Source: an uncultured Pseudomonadota bacterium (GTDB lineage Bacteria > Bdellovibrionota_C > UBA2361 > CALMIO01). From it: 64,000 bases of DNA. This document shows positions 26,574 to 35,565 of this stretch, in pieces. The stretch lies in contig CALMIO010000002.1 in NCBI GenBank assembly GCA_937864035.1, positions 328,707-392,706 on the forward strand. Direction: 5' to 3'. The notes beneath the pieces were generated by a model. The model made no database searches, was not told the origin of the DNA, and saw only the letters and a program-made list of their open reading frames with translations. Within the stretch, counting starts at the first letter, position 1. Each line of letters opens with the position of its first letter. Position numbers and translations under genes: made by a program.

Positions 26574-28199
26574 CTACGATCGGCAATAATCTATTCGGCG
26601 CTTATCAAGCAGATCAAAGATTGTTTTGCATGGCCAAAAAGTATCGCCGTCAATTTCAACAAAGAGAGTAATCCAATTAGACATAGAACCATTCCATAAT
26701 CCCGGATGTTCTAAAATAAAATGTTCGATTCCCGAGGAAGTGATTTTTTTTGAACGGAAAAATCTAGTTTTATCGATATATAAAGAAAGATTAAATTTTT
26801 CTCCTTTGTAATTGCGCAGTGAGCAAATTATGTCAACTGGATTAAAATGTGAGGAGCTTTGAAATATTTTATGCTGTTCGGGGTTGTTTAGATCGATCTC
26901 GGATGCCTCGACAAGTTGTACCGACATTGAACCATCGCTTTCAGACACCCAATAGGGAGCGCCGCCGGGCTGTCCCTGATTTTTAACAACACCACAAACT
27001 CTAATTGGTCTGTTTAGTTTTTCCAGAAGTAATTTTCTTCGTTGGCTTTCTTCGGCTGTTTGCCAGAGATTTTCCGAGATCTGAAAATTTAATGTTTTCT
27101 CCAAGTTTTTTCTTAGTAGAGAGAGGTTTTCAGGGCTAATTATCTCGTTAGAGTCTAATAATTTAGCGTTTTCAAAGACAATTTTTTTTGCCTCCAGTAA
27201 GCTTCCAAGTAAAATTTTTCTTGATTTTAAAGTTTTTTCCGCAACTTGTTGTGGCGCTACGTTATCTATGTTTCGAATATAAACTTTATCAGCATCAAGC
27301 AGGTTCAGGTTTTCAAGCAAAGCGCCATGTCCTCCTTGCCTTAAGATAACTGCGCCAGCTTGATCTCGCAAAATTTCCCCAGTCTCTGCGATGATTGAGA
27401 TGGTGTCAGTTGAGCGTTTTTGATTAGAATAAGAAATCTCTAAAGACACGCCAAATTCCTCTTTGACAGTTGCTAAAGAATGTTGAGATTGTTCTTTAAA
27501 CTGTTGGATATGTTCATCTGAAATTGTGAAATGAAAAGCAGCCACCCCCCCAAATCCAGCAATAAATTGAGCTCCCATGCGAAGATGCTCCTCAAAGGCA
27601 GTGCGTGCTTTATTAGCTTTAGGATAGAGATGAAATGGTAAAAGACCTTTTGGAGTATTTAGGTAATTTAAGCCATTTTCATCAGTCAATAATTCTATTA
27701 TTTTTTTAAAGCGCTCATTTTTGAAAAAATTTTCGAGCGAAAGAGAAGACAAATCTTCGGAAAAATTATTTTTGTATAACTTGTAAAGTTCGTTTTTAAA
27801 TGGAGCAATTTCAAGCGATTTAAAAAAAATTTTTAGATCGCCAAGAATTTTAGCCGTAGCGTTGCATTTTAGAGCAAATTCTTCCGCTTTGTTAAGAGAA
27901 TCAAAAGCAAAGGAGTTTTTTGCGGAGATCAGTGAGGCGAACATTCTGGAAGCGGCGCCCGAGGCTGGCACAAAGTTGATTAGTCGAGGTTTTCGCTTAA
28001 GATATTCCTCTGCGATAGAAATCAGATTTTCCGAATTAACCGACAACGTGATTCCTTCGTTTAGGCGGCAAGCCTTGACTACTTTAACGTTATTTTGTTT
28101 TGAGCGAAGTTTTGTTAATTGCTCCGTAATTTCAGCTGGTTCTATGCCGGCAAGTTGAAAAATTGCACGATCTTTTTCGGTAAAAAGCTCTTCTTTCAT
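26574..28199 (-). CDS. DUF4301-family protein
   Basis: 541 residues, soluble. Family-like features are LINFVPASGAASRMFASL (about 93-110), GVAAFHFTISDEHIQQFKEQ (about 218-237), the central LRQGGHGALLENLNLLDADKVYIRNIDNVAP, and VCGVVKNQGQPGGAPYWV. The layout resembles sugar-nucleotide pyrophosphorylase-like proteins, but the family has no established reaction. DUF4301 is best known from Bacteroidetes. Single gene, with about 115 bases to its upstream neighbour. The family call rests on recalled motifs. Confidence 0.65.
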   Translation of the reverse strand: MKEELFTEKDRAIFQLAGIEPAEITEQLTKLRSKQNNVKVVKACRLNEGITLSVNSENLISIAEEYLKRKPRLINFVPASGAASRMFASLISAKNSFAFDSLNKAEEFALKCNATAKILGDLKIFFKSLEIAPFKNELYKLYKNNFSEDLSSLSLENFFKNERFKKIIELLTDENGLNYLNTPKGLLPFHLYPKANKARTAFEEHLRMGAQFIAGFGGVAAFHFTISDEHIQQFKEQSQHSLATVKEEFGVSLEISYSNQKRSTDTISIIAETGEILRDQAGAVILRQGGHGALLENLNLLDADKVYIRNIDNVAPQQVAEKTLKSRKILLGSLLEAKKIVFENAKLLDSNEIISPENLSLLRKNLEKTLNFQISENLWQTAEESQRRKLLLEKLNRPIRVCGVVKNQGQPGGAPYWVSESDGSMSVQLVEASEIDLNNPEQHKIFQSSSHFNPVDIICSLRNYKGEKFNLSLYIDKTRFFRSKKITSSGIEHFILEHPGLWNGSMSNWITLFVEIDGDTFWPCKTIFDLLDKRRIDYCRS

Positions 28200-28315
28200 C
28201 TGTTAAACAGCGGAGTCAAGTAAACACGCCTAATAAAGGTTGATTACCACTTAACTTTCTAATTGGAAAAGATATTATTTTATTATGTGTTCTTAAAAAA
28301 CACTATAAGCAAGCA

Positions 28316-29224
28316 TTATAAGCCAGAATCTTCTAACACTTGTTTTAAAGTGTTAAGCGATGCTTCAATGAGCCTTTGATCAAGCAACAAAAAAAGTTCT
28401 TCCGCTAGTTTTTGATCTGATGGAGAAAAACTCATCTCTTCGCGAGATATTTTTAGTTCATAGCCAGTTTTATTTTTATCATTAAAATCTGCGCTTAGCT
28501 CAACAAAAAGCCCCTTAAGCCAACCTTGTAAAATAATAAAAGATGGTATGGAGCTATCTTTTTTCCAAATCTGCGGATCGGAATTTATAATTTCTTCTCT
28601 GATATTTGACACTAGCGCTTGGGTTTCTCGATCAAAAAGCTCTTTTCTCTCACCGGTAAATTTGCTGACAATTGCTTCGACTTCATTGTGCAATTTCTCA
28701 GCCACAATTCCATCTAGCAATACTTTGCCTTCGTCTTTTTTTTGAGCCGAACTTCCGCGATAAAAAGGATCGGTTAAAAAACGAGAGATCCAGCCAAGCG
28801 GCTTAAGCTCTACAGTGTAATTAACCTCTCCGTTTGGTTGTAGGGAGTATCCGCCTCCAAAAAATTGCGATTGCACAACTTCTGATTTTCTGATCAATAA
28901 AACTCCGGATTTGAGATCAAGAATATAACCAGTTTCCCAAGTAACAAATGGTTTCTGGTGTTTGGCTTTTTCGCTAAGTTTTTCTCCAACCCTTTCCCAC
29001 CTCTTCGGATCTGTTTTTGCGAGAATCTCTTTTACTTTTTGGAAAACAGGCAGGTCGCTTGCCTGAATTTCTTGGGCGGTTATATGCTTCCTCTTTGAGT
29101 TTAGGATGTTTTTAAGTTGTTCTGAATTTTTATTGGAGTTGGATTTTTTAGCGTTATCCTTACCGCCAAAAATAAGATCCCACGATTTAAATTGAGAGGA
29201 GTTATCCGAATTTGAATCAGCCAT
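28316..29224 (-). CDS. Unrecognised soluble protein
   Basis: 302 residues, charged, no membrane segment or signal peptide. The N-terminus is Ser/Asn/Lys-rich (about 1-45). A compact region at about 95-155 (ETGYILDLKSGVLLIRKSEV, GGGYSLQPNGEVNYTVELKPLGW) looks like beta structure, and the C-terminal half is helical with KxxYELKISREEMSFS. It could be a chaperone-like or secretion-partner protein, but that is only impression. Confidence 0.55.
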   Translation of the reverse strand: MADSNSDNSSQFKSWDLIFGGKDNAKKSNSNKNSEQLKNILNSKRKHITAQEIQASDLPVFQKVKEILAKTDPKRWERVGEKLSEKAKHQKPFVTWETGYILDLKSGVLLIRKSEVVQSQFFGGGYSLQPNGEVNYTVELKPLGWISRFLTDPFYRGSSAQKKDEGKVLLDGIVAEKLHNEVEAIVSKFTGERKELFDRETQALVSNIREEIINSDPQIWKKDSSIPSFIILQGWLKGLFVELSADFNDKNKTGYELKISREEMSFSPSDQKLAEELFLLLDQRLIEASLNTLKQVLEDSGL

Positions 29225-29510
29225 ATTTTAACTATCTTTTGCGGGCAACCATAAGCGAATTAAGCTATAATTATATATTTAATTTTGCCATATTGATCTA
29301 AATCGTAGTTAATCTGAGCTTTGCCTCACCCTAAAAAAGACATTTTAGCAAGATAACATACTGAAAATACTATTAAAAATAGATTAGGAGGGTAAAAATT
29401 CGCAACTATCCCTAGCTATATAACCGATATAAAGAGATTGAAACTGCTTTGAAATAAAATAAATAATTTACAATTAAAAAAAGAATGGTTGGTTTATAAT
29501 ACAGTATTTT

Positions 29511-29870
29511 TTATAAAGTCGTATATTTTGTTGCGACACCCTTTGCCTTATTGATAGGATATTTTAATTCGTTTTCCTTCATTTTATTGCTAAGCGCCTC
29601 GGCTAAATCGATCTTTAAATCGTTTGATAGTATTAGTAGCCAGTAAAAAATGTCTGCTAATTCATCTGAAATTTCTTTGTGCCGTTTTAATTTGGCTGAT
29701 TCAATTTCCCCATCTTTCAGCCATAAAAATATTTCGCTTAATTCAGCAACTTCAGCTGAGAGCGCAAGAAGCCGATCTTTAATCGTATGAAATTGCTCCC
29801 AGTCGCGATCCCTTCTAAAATTTATTACTAATTTTTTTAATTTCTCGAGTTGTTTGGGCGTCTCATTCAT
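29511..29870 (-). CDS. MazG-like nucleotide pyrophosphohydrolase (dCTPase/iMazG type)
   Basis: 119 residues. The all-alpha NTP pyrophosphatase pattern is visible: EVAELSEIFLWL (about 38-49) and the metal-binding EISDELADIFYWLLILSNDL (about 64-83), with an N-terminal RDRDWEQFHTIKDRL helix. These enzymes hydrolyse non-canonical or excess dNTPs to the monophosphate and pyrophosphate. An AAGGA box precedes the ATG. It starts 10 bases after the upstream small membrane protein gene and is last in the desaturase operon. Confidence 0.8.
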   Translation of the reverse strand: MNETPKQLEKLKKLVINFRRDRDWEQFHTIKDRLLALSAEVAELSEIFLWLKDGEIESAKLKRHKEISDELADIFYWLLILSNDLKIDLAEALSNKMKENELKYPINKAKGVATKYTTL

Positions 29871-29880
29871 TTTTTGATCC

Positions 29881-30288
29881 TTAATATTTTAATGGAGCTT
29901 CGATTCTATCTTTGATTTTTGGCATTTGTTCCTGTTCGGTAGAATTTTTGGGAGAAGCTACTATATATTTATAACTAGCGTAAATAAGCAAAAGAACTGC
30001 AAGTATTCCGACAATTATTCTAAAATCATTTTGTTTTGCGTAATAGCTAGCTACTTCCTCGTCATAAGCTACTCTTTTGGCGTATTTTGCCGATAAGCCG
30101 GTTCTGTGTAAGGGGGCGCTATGTGAACGACCACCTTCAATCTTAGAATCAAAACCTCCCTTTTGCAGAGAACCCTCGGAGTGATTTAAGTTCGATTGAG
30201 AATTTCTTGGCGAAGAATCGCCCCCAAGTATTCGAGGCGCTCCGTAATCAACAGGTGGTCTATGCTGGCCGTCTCCTTGCTTCTTCAT
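29881..30288 (-). CDS. Small protein with a C-terminal membrane helix
   Basis: 135 residues. The first 85 residues are polar, Gly/Ser/Arg-rich and probably disordered; one membrane helix lies at about 90-112 (RIIVGILAVLLLIYASYKY). The start overlaps the end of the desaturase gene by 29 bases, so it is translationally coupled to it; mazG-like follows. No family recognised; perhaps an accessory of the desaturase. Confidence 0.6.
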   Translation of the reverse strand: MKKQGDGQHRPPVDYGAPRILGGDSSPRNSQSNLNHSEGSLQKGGFDSKIEGGRSHSAPLHRTGLSAKYAKRVAYDEEVASYYAKQNDFRIIVGILAVLLLIYASYKYIVASPKNSTEQEQMPKIKDRIEAPLKY

Positions 30289-31144
30289 AAATCCTTTCTG
30301 GAGGAACTCGCAGGTTCCAAACTATTCCAAAGAGAGAGAGAAACTTGAGCGTGTAGTGAGTAATGTCTATCTCCCACCAGTAAAAACCTTGTTTTTCCGA
30401 TCCGGGATACCGGTGATGGTTATTATGCCAACCTTCGCCGAGAGTTATAAGAGCCATTAGTAAACTATTTTTACTTTGATCGGAGGTGTTAAATCTCTTT
30501 TTGCCGATGATATGACAAAAAGAATTGATACAAAAAGTTCCATGATAAAGCAGGGTTGTGCTCAGGCAAAAACCAACAATAAGCATTTGAAAACCATTTG
30601 TATTAAGGTTTGGATAATAAGCCGCCAAAAAAGTTCCGAAGCCATAACAAAGAGTCGCTAAAGATAGTGGGGCTATCCAGTGGTAGTTATCTAGCCATCT
30701 GAGCTCTGGGATTGCCAACAGATCCCTGACTAATTCCTTGCGAGTGCCAACATAACGACTACTTAGAACCCAGCCTACATGTGCCCACCAAATTCCGTAT
30801 AAAGCCGGAGGGTGAACATCTTCTTCCGTGTCCGAATGTTTGTGATGGTGCCTATGATGTGATGACCACCAGATTGGACCTTTTTGGGCAGCCATCGCCC
30901 CGAGAAACGCTAAGATAAACTGGAAAAATCTATTTGTTTCAAAAGTGCGGTGCGAAAAATAACGGTGATAACCGCCGGTGATTGCAAACATTCTAATAAG
31001 ATAGAGGAGGATGCAGACTACTGCTGCGACCCAGCTAATGCCGGTCCAAATAACTAGCAGAGCTCCGATATGAATAATCCAAAAAACACCCTCCTTAAAA
31101 AGGTTGATTACTTGAAAACGATCTTTGGCGTCAACATCTAACAT
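30260..31144 (-). CDS. Acyl-CoA/acyl-lipid delta-9-type fatty acid desaturase
   Basis: 294 residues. The three histidine boxes of membrane desaturases are present: HRYFSH (about 60-65), HRHHHKHSD (about 96-104) and HNNHHRYPG (about 239-247), with four hydrophobic segments around them. The pattern, including GYHRYFSHRTF, matches stearoyl-CoA desaturase-type enzymes that introduce a double bond using O2 and a di-iron centre, adjusting membrane fluidity. This fits aerobic life. First gene of a three-gene operon with the small membrane protein and MazG-like enzyme. Confidence 0.92.
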   Translation of the reverse strand: MLDVDAKDRFQVINLFKEGVFWIIHIGALLVIWTGISWVAAVVCILLYLIRMFAITGGYHRYFSHRTFETNRFFQFILAFLGAMAAQKGPIWWSSHHRHHHKHSDTEEDVHPPALYGIWWAHVGWVLSSRYVGTRKELVRDLLAIPELRWLDNYHWIAPLSLATLCYGFGTFLAAYYPNLNTNGFQMLIVGFCLSTTLLYHGTFCINSFCHIIGKKRFNTSDQSKNSLLMALITLGEGWHNNHHRYPGSEKQGFYWWEIDITHYTLKFLSLFGIVWNLRVPPERIYEEARRRPA

Positions 31145-31598
31145 TTTAACTAATTTAAAAAGAAAAGATTTTATATTTTAACAACTTACTAACTCGTCTT
31201 AATTACTTTATTACTTTGTTTTGACAAGCAATTTTGCTCTCAGAGATTTTGTCTGAATTTGTTATGTTTAAATTTAATTATATACCATTTTTCATTTATC
31301 AAGCAATGAAAGGTTATTTGTTTACAATTTGCGCAGATTTTGATCGGATTTATCTCTCAAAAAAACACCGCTATAATCATGTAACCAGAACAAAGTTTGA
31401 CCCATAAAAACGTTGAAAAATATTTCAAAAAATATTAAGATTTTTAAGTGAAACCAAATAATTAGCTGAATCATCTTAAAAACTCGAAGTTAATTTATAG
31501 ATATTAGCCTTATGATTTTTACTTGTTAGATGAGAAGCTTCGCTTTAAAATCAGAGTTCCCGAGCAGAGATTTTGCTTAATTTTTTTAAAAGGTGTTA
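31145..31598. other. AT-rich intergenic region upstream of an outer-membrane protein gene
   Basis: About 450 bases between divergent genes. A perfect TATAAT lies at 31372-31377 (no good -35 at 17 bases) and a TTGACA at 31220-31225 (no matching -10). A long leader for the outer-membrane protein gene is likely, but no RNA structure or open frame is evident. Confidence 0.5.
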
Positions 31599-32741
31599 AT
31601 GATGAAACTAAAAAATATAACAAACTCTTTAACTTTAGCGGCGGTAGGTGTTTTTGCTATCGCTTCAGTTTCATTAGCTGATGGATTAGCTGATTACTAT
31701 TCTCAGCTCGCGCATCAGAGATTTTTTAATTATCAAAGAAGTGCGCGCAGCATTGGTATGGGAGGCAGTAGTTTTGTTACTGATACTGATAGTACCAGTA
31801 TCTTTGGCAATCCAGCGGGACTAGGTTTTATGGAGAACGCTGAGGTTTCAGTAAATTACGCTAGAGACTACATATCAGGCAAAGATATTACTGATTATGA
31901 TGATGTTCAATTTGATTTAGATAGCGGCTATGCAGTAGGTGCGTTCCCAATTTCACCGAACCTTGATGGTTTGCCTAATTATGGCAATATTGCTTTTGGA
32001 TGGAATGGAGCCAGAGGTTCTTCCGATGATGATTTTGATAGTAGAAGTAGGGGATATGGAATTCATTTAGCTTACGCCAAGGCTCTCTCTGATACTGTCA
32101 GTTTAGGTTATGGCGTTAGTTATATGGCTGACACTTTTAAAAATAATACTGGCTTAAAATATAAGTTGGAAGATGGTGTTCGTCAAAACGTTGGTTTAAT
32201 GATTAAACCTAATGATAAGTGGCGTTTTGGGGCAATGGGTTTTTATGGCTTTGGCGGTCCAGATGTTGATACTCAAGCCGGCAAGAATAGCTTTGATGTT
32301 TGGTCTGCTGGCGCTGATGTTGGAGCTGCCTATATGGTTTCGGACGCGACCACTTTAGCTTCTTCGGTTGATTATACTTATATGAAAGCCAAAGATGGTT
32401 CGTTTACCGGACTCGCCGCTCGCGGAGATAAGGAGGATGGTTCTGCTCTAAATGCTCGTATTGGTGTTGAACATAAGATCAACGATAGAATAAGCGCTCG
32501 TCTTGGTTATCGTTATGCCGCCAACTTTGGTTATGATTTTATAGGATTACCAGAGGCTGTTTCTCAGCATGCCAAGTTTAATGGTGTTTCGATTGGAGCC
32601 GGCGTCAATCTTACCAAGTCACTTCGTTTAGATTACGGCGCCGAGTATAGAGCCGTTGGTGATGGCGATTGGACGCATGCTGTTAGCGCTACGGTTCCTT
32701 TTAGCATCTGCTTGGAAGATTACAGGGGTGGTGGAGAGTAA
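31599..32741 (+). CDS. Outer-membrane beta-barrel protein (PorV/FadL-like)
   Basis: 380 residues from the ATG at 31599 (31602 is equally possible; AAAAGG lies at 31588-31593). A signal peptide ends in ASVSLADG. The mature part begins with RSARSIGMGGSSFVTDTDSTSIFGNPAGLGF, the hallmark of PorV/UPF0164/FadL-like barrels, and continues with alternating amphipathic strands (SLGYGVSYMAD, RISARLGYRYAAN, SLRLDYGAEYRA). Function is likely transport of hydrophobic compounds or, as PorV, support of secretion; the sequence alone does not decide. Followed by a strong terminator. Confidence 0.85.
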   Translation: MMKLKNITNSLTLAAVGVFAIASVSLADGLADYYSQLAHQRFFNYQRSARSIGMGGSSFVTDTDSTSIFGNPAGLGFMENAEVSVNYARDYISGKDITDYDDVQFDLDSGYAVGAFPISPNLDGLPNYGNIAFGWNGARGSSDDDFDSRSRGYGIHLAYAKALSDTVSLGYGVSYMADTFKNNTGLKYKLEDGVRQNVGLMIKPNDKWRFGAMGFYGFGGPDVDTQAGKNSFDVWSAGADVGAAYMVSDATTLASSVDYTYMKAKDGSFTGLAARGDKEDGSALNARIGVEHKINDRISARLGYRYAANFGYDFIGLPEAVSQHAKFNGVSIGAGVNLTKSLRLDYGAEYRAVGDGDWTHAVSATVPFSICLEDYRGGGE

Positions 32742-32792
32742 TAAGGCATATTACAAATAACCAACTCGAAACTAATCTTATATAAAACAAAT

Positions 32793-32836
32793 AAAGCCGA
32801 TTCCTTTTTTGATTTCAGAAAGGGATCGGCTTTTTT
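32793..32836 (+). terminator. Intrinsic terminator of the outer-membrane protein gene
   Basis: AAAGCCGAT...TCC (from 32793) pairs with GGGATCGGCTTT (32822-32833) across a short loop, followed by a run of T. Lying 50 bases after the stop codon, this is a textbook rho-independent terminator. Confidence 0.9.
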
Positions 32837-32897
32837 GTTATTAAAGTGGCTTATTGATCTTAGAAGTTTATCTAGTTAACCTTTTAGCTTAAAAAGT

Positions 32898-33593
32898 TTA
32901 GCGAGCGATTTGATTTAAAAGATCTTTTAAATTAGTTAGCGTATCTTGATTTGTTGTTATTATATTACAAGTTAAAGCTTTTTGTTCCGATAAAAACTCT
33001 GTTTTTATGGTTGTTTCTAGGAGAGGCGCGGCGATAATTCCGGCGAAAAACCTTCTTGGTTTATAAAATTCTGCGAATAGTTTGAATTTTTCAATAATAG
33101 CAGAATCATTTTCAAAGATCTCCGATAATTGATTAATAACACCCTCGCTTAGAAGTCTTGTTTGATAATTCAATATGCCACCAGCGCTAATAGAAGAAAA
33201 TTCCGTTTTAATAGATATTTGAAATGAAAGATCGGCTTGTTCGCTATTTTGATCTTCTTGCTTAGGGCTAGGGTGATTAGATGATGGCTGCTTATTTTCT
33301 ACCAGTAGTTTTCCGCTAATAAAAAGGAGTTCATTTTTAAGAGAAGAGAGAGTCTGAAAGTTTTCATTGGTTGTTACAACTGGTTGGTTCATTCCCTTAA
33401 TGTTGCTTAGAATTAAGTTATTTGGTTTACGAATCAAGTTTTCAGAGATTTTTGAGCAGAGAGCAGCTAATAACTTTTTGAGTTCTGTTTGAGCTTCTCC
33501 GGTTTTGAAATTAGCCGAGTAAGAGAACTCTTTTTTTAAAAAGGGAGGCCGACGAGAAACGCTAAAATTTTCTACCGTTTTACTTAAAGTCAT
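32898..33593 (-). CDS. Unrecognised protein divergent from the Tad operon
   Basis: 231 residues, no signal peptide or membrane helix. Residues about 20-50 are helical, a Gln/Ser/Pro-rich linker lies at about 100-118 (NKQPSSNHPSPKQEDQNSEQ), and beta-like segments surround it (ADLSFQISIKTEFSSISAGG). The gene faces away from tadZ with 174 bases between. It may be regulated with the pilus genes, but nothing in the sequence shows a function. Confidence 0.55.
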   Translation of the reverse strand: MTLSKTVENFSVSRRPPFLKKEFSYSANFKTGEAQTELKKLLAALCSKISENLIRKPNNLILSNIKGMNQPVVTTNENFQTLSSLKNELLFISGKLLVENKQPSSNHPSPKQEDQNSEQADLSFQISIKTEFSSISAGGILNYQTRLLSEGVINQLSEIFENDSAIIEKFKLFAEFYKPRRFFAGIIAAPLLETTIKTEFLSEQKALTCNIITTNQDTLTNLKDLLNQIAR

Positions 33594-33767
33594 TTAAAGT
33601 TAGCAAAATCAAACAATTAAAGGTTTTCTAAACAACAAGATCCCAAATTTCTTATAACCTTAACAGATCAAATCTGATCGAATTATATTGTTTTGCTTTG
33701 ATTTTGATTGATTAGTTTCCAAATTGGTTTAACCTTCGCCTTATACGATTTATACGCAACCCAATAC

Positions 33768-35339
33768 ATGCTAAGCGTTACCGTAATTGATCCACGCTCT
33801 GATAAACGATCGGCCATCGTAGCCAGACTTTCTGAGCTAATATCGGGCGATTCGTTGGATAATCTTGTTTTGCCACCGATTAGATATTCAACGCTTTCCC
33901 CGCATGAAGTTAAATTTAACTCCGCTTCTGATATAACAATTATAACAAGCGAACTTGCCGTTCGCGAGATTTCGGTTATTGGAACAATTAAAAAATCTTG
34001 GCCAACCACGGTTTTGTTAGTTGTTTACGAAGATGGAGAAGCGAGTCTCGCTCTGAGCGATCGGTTAGCAAGACTCGGAGTCGATGACACCCTTAGCCTA
34101 CTTGCTCCCAACGCCGAAATTTTACGAAAGATAATTTTTTTAATTAAGCGAATTCCTCAACCCAAAATAGGAAAGATTTTTTTGGTTGATAGCGGCAAAG
34201 GGGGGCTTGGGGTGACGACAATTGCCGCCGGCCTTGCCGAATGTGCAGCTTTGGCAGGCAAAAAAGCTTTGGCGGTTGATCTTGATTTTGAATCGCAAGA
34301 TCTCTCCCGTTTTCTGCAAGCGCGTCCGTTTTTTAATGAAAATTTATTTAATTTAATTTCGGGATTTCGCTCGTTGACTAATGAAAGCCTTAATGAATGC
34401 GTTGTTCGTATTTGGGCTGATGACGAGCTGTTTTGTTGTTTGTCACCGCCCTGTTCAAACAGTAAGCAACTTTCTTTTGAACAGATTCGGCTCTATGTAT
34501 CGGTTTTAAGATCTTTAGCACGCACTTATGACATCCTCATTGTGGATGTCGCTGGTATTGTTGGTGATTTTCGCCATACTCTGGAAGAGCTAGCCGATTA
34601 TTCTTTATATCTTGTCAATAACGATCCGGCCTCGCTCTATGCGACGATCGATCGAATTAAAAAATATAGCCAACCAGAAAAAAGCTATTCAAAAGTCATA
34701 ATTCAAGAGATAGTGGCCCCTTTTCGCGGTCTTTCTCGCAAAACCCTAAAAGATTTCTTTTCTCGCAATATAGAGGGGTCAGAAAATCTTTGGCGACCTC
34801 AGCAGATAATTTTTGAGCAAAAAGTTACGACTTGGCCAGCTTCAGGAGGAACGATTTATTCTCTTGGTAGCCAACGCAATCGCTCTAGCATCGAAGCTAT
34901 TTTTGCCGACTACGGTGCAGACGCGCTAACCACCACCGCTGAAACGCCGACTTTGGATCGCCCTCTGCTTTCATTTGCGCGGGCTTCACTCTCAAAATTT
35001 TTTAAAAGTGCCAATGAGGCAAAATTTGTTCAAGGAGTTGTCGCGAAATTTACCAAACTTATCGGCGTCAAAAAAACTGAAACCTCTCTCGAAGGCAAAT
35101 TGATTGGGAATGTTGGCGCTTCAGCAGAGAGCTCGCGAATCAATCAACCAAGAGGCAGAATTAGTTACGAGCCAATAACACAAGGAGCAAAACGCGCTAC
35201 CGGCACCGAAACTACTTCGACGCCAACGCCAAACACAGATGAATTTTCTTTACAACAACTGGCTTCAGAGTATGTTTCTGGGGTTCAGCTTTTTAATAAT
35301 ATTAAAGGAGAAAATAAAAATGAAAACAATTGGCACTGA
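33768..35339 (+). CDS. tadZ: Tad pilus localisation ATPase TadZ/CpaE
   Basis: 523 residues from the ATG at 33768; a TTG at 33708 would add 20 residues, but the family begins with the receiver-like MLSVTVIDPRSDKR. Residues 1-125 are the atypical receiver-like domain, and about 135-370 a ParA/MinD-type ATPase with VDSGKGGLGVTT in place of a Walker A: the signature Lys before TT is replaced by Val, as many CpaE proteins show variation here. VDLDFESQDLSRFL and LIVDVAGIVGDFRHTLEEL are the following motifs. A 130-residue low-complexity tail closes the protein. It sets the place of the Tad pilus. First gene of the operon. Confidence 0.85.
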   Translation: MLSVTVIDPRSDKRSAIVARLSELISGDSLDNLVLPPIRYSTLSPHEVKFNSASDITIITSELAVREISVIGTIKKSWPTTVLLVVYEDGEASLALSDRLARLGVDDTLSLLAPNAEILRKIIFLIKRIPQPKIGKIFLVDSGKGGLGVTTIAAGLAECAALAGKKALAVDLDFESQDLSRFLQARPFFNENLFNLISGFRSLTNESLNECVVRIWADDELFCCLSPPCSNSKQLSFEQIRLYVSVLRSLARTYDILIVDVAGIVGDFRHTLEELADYSLYLVNNDPASLYATIDRIKKYSQPEKSYSKVIIQEIVAPFRGLSRKTLKDFFSRNIEGSENLWRPQQIIFEQKVTTWPASGGTIYSLGSQRNRSSIEAIFADYGADALTTTAETPTLDRPLLSFARASLSKFFKSANEAKFVQGVVAKFTKLIGVKKTETSLEGKLIGNVGASAESSRINQPRGRISYEPITQGAKRATGTETTSTPTPNTDEFSLQQLASEYVSGVQLFNNIKGENKNENNWH

Positions 35340-35526
35340 AAAACTTATTCGCTTCTCAAAGAAAAACTCTCAGAGAGGCGCTACGATGTTAGAGTATATC
35401 GCAATGGCGGCTATGCTTCTAATTTTTGTTTGGGGCGCGATTACTGCGCTAGGTGGAAGTTTGAGTGGTTTTTTGACGGCGCTCAATGGTTGGGTTACAA
35501 ATCGCACCGGACAAATTCCACAATAA
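35320..35526 (+). CDS. flp: Flp-type pilin
   Basis: 68 residues from the ATG at 35320, which has AAAGGAG at 35304-35310 and overlaps the end of tadZ by 20 bases. A Lys-rich leader ends at Gly20, after which ATMLEYIAMAAMLLIFVWG gives the Flp processing site (G/xxxxEY) and hydrophobic helix. The short Gly/Ser/Thr-rich tail is usual. This is the major subunit of the Tad pilus, cleaved by a TadV-type peptidase that is not encoded in this window. Confidence 0.9.
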   Translation: MKTIGTEKLIRFSKKNSQRGATMLEYIAMAAMLLIFVWGAITALGGSLSGFLTALNGWVTNRTGQIPQ

Positions 35527-35565
35527 TATAAAGTTGCGGTAGATATTAAAAGGAGTTTGACCATT

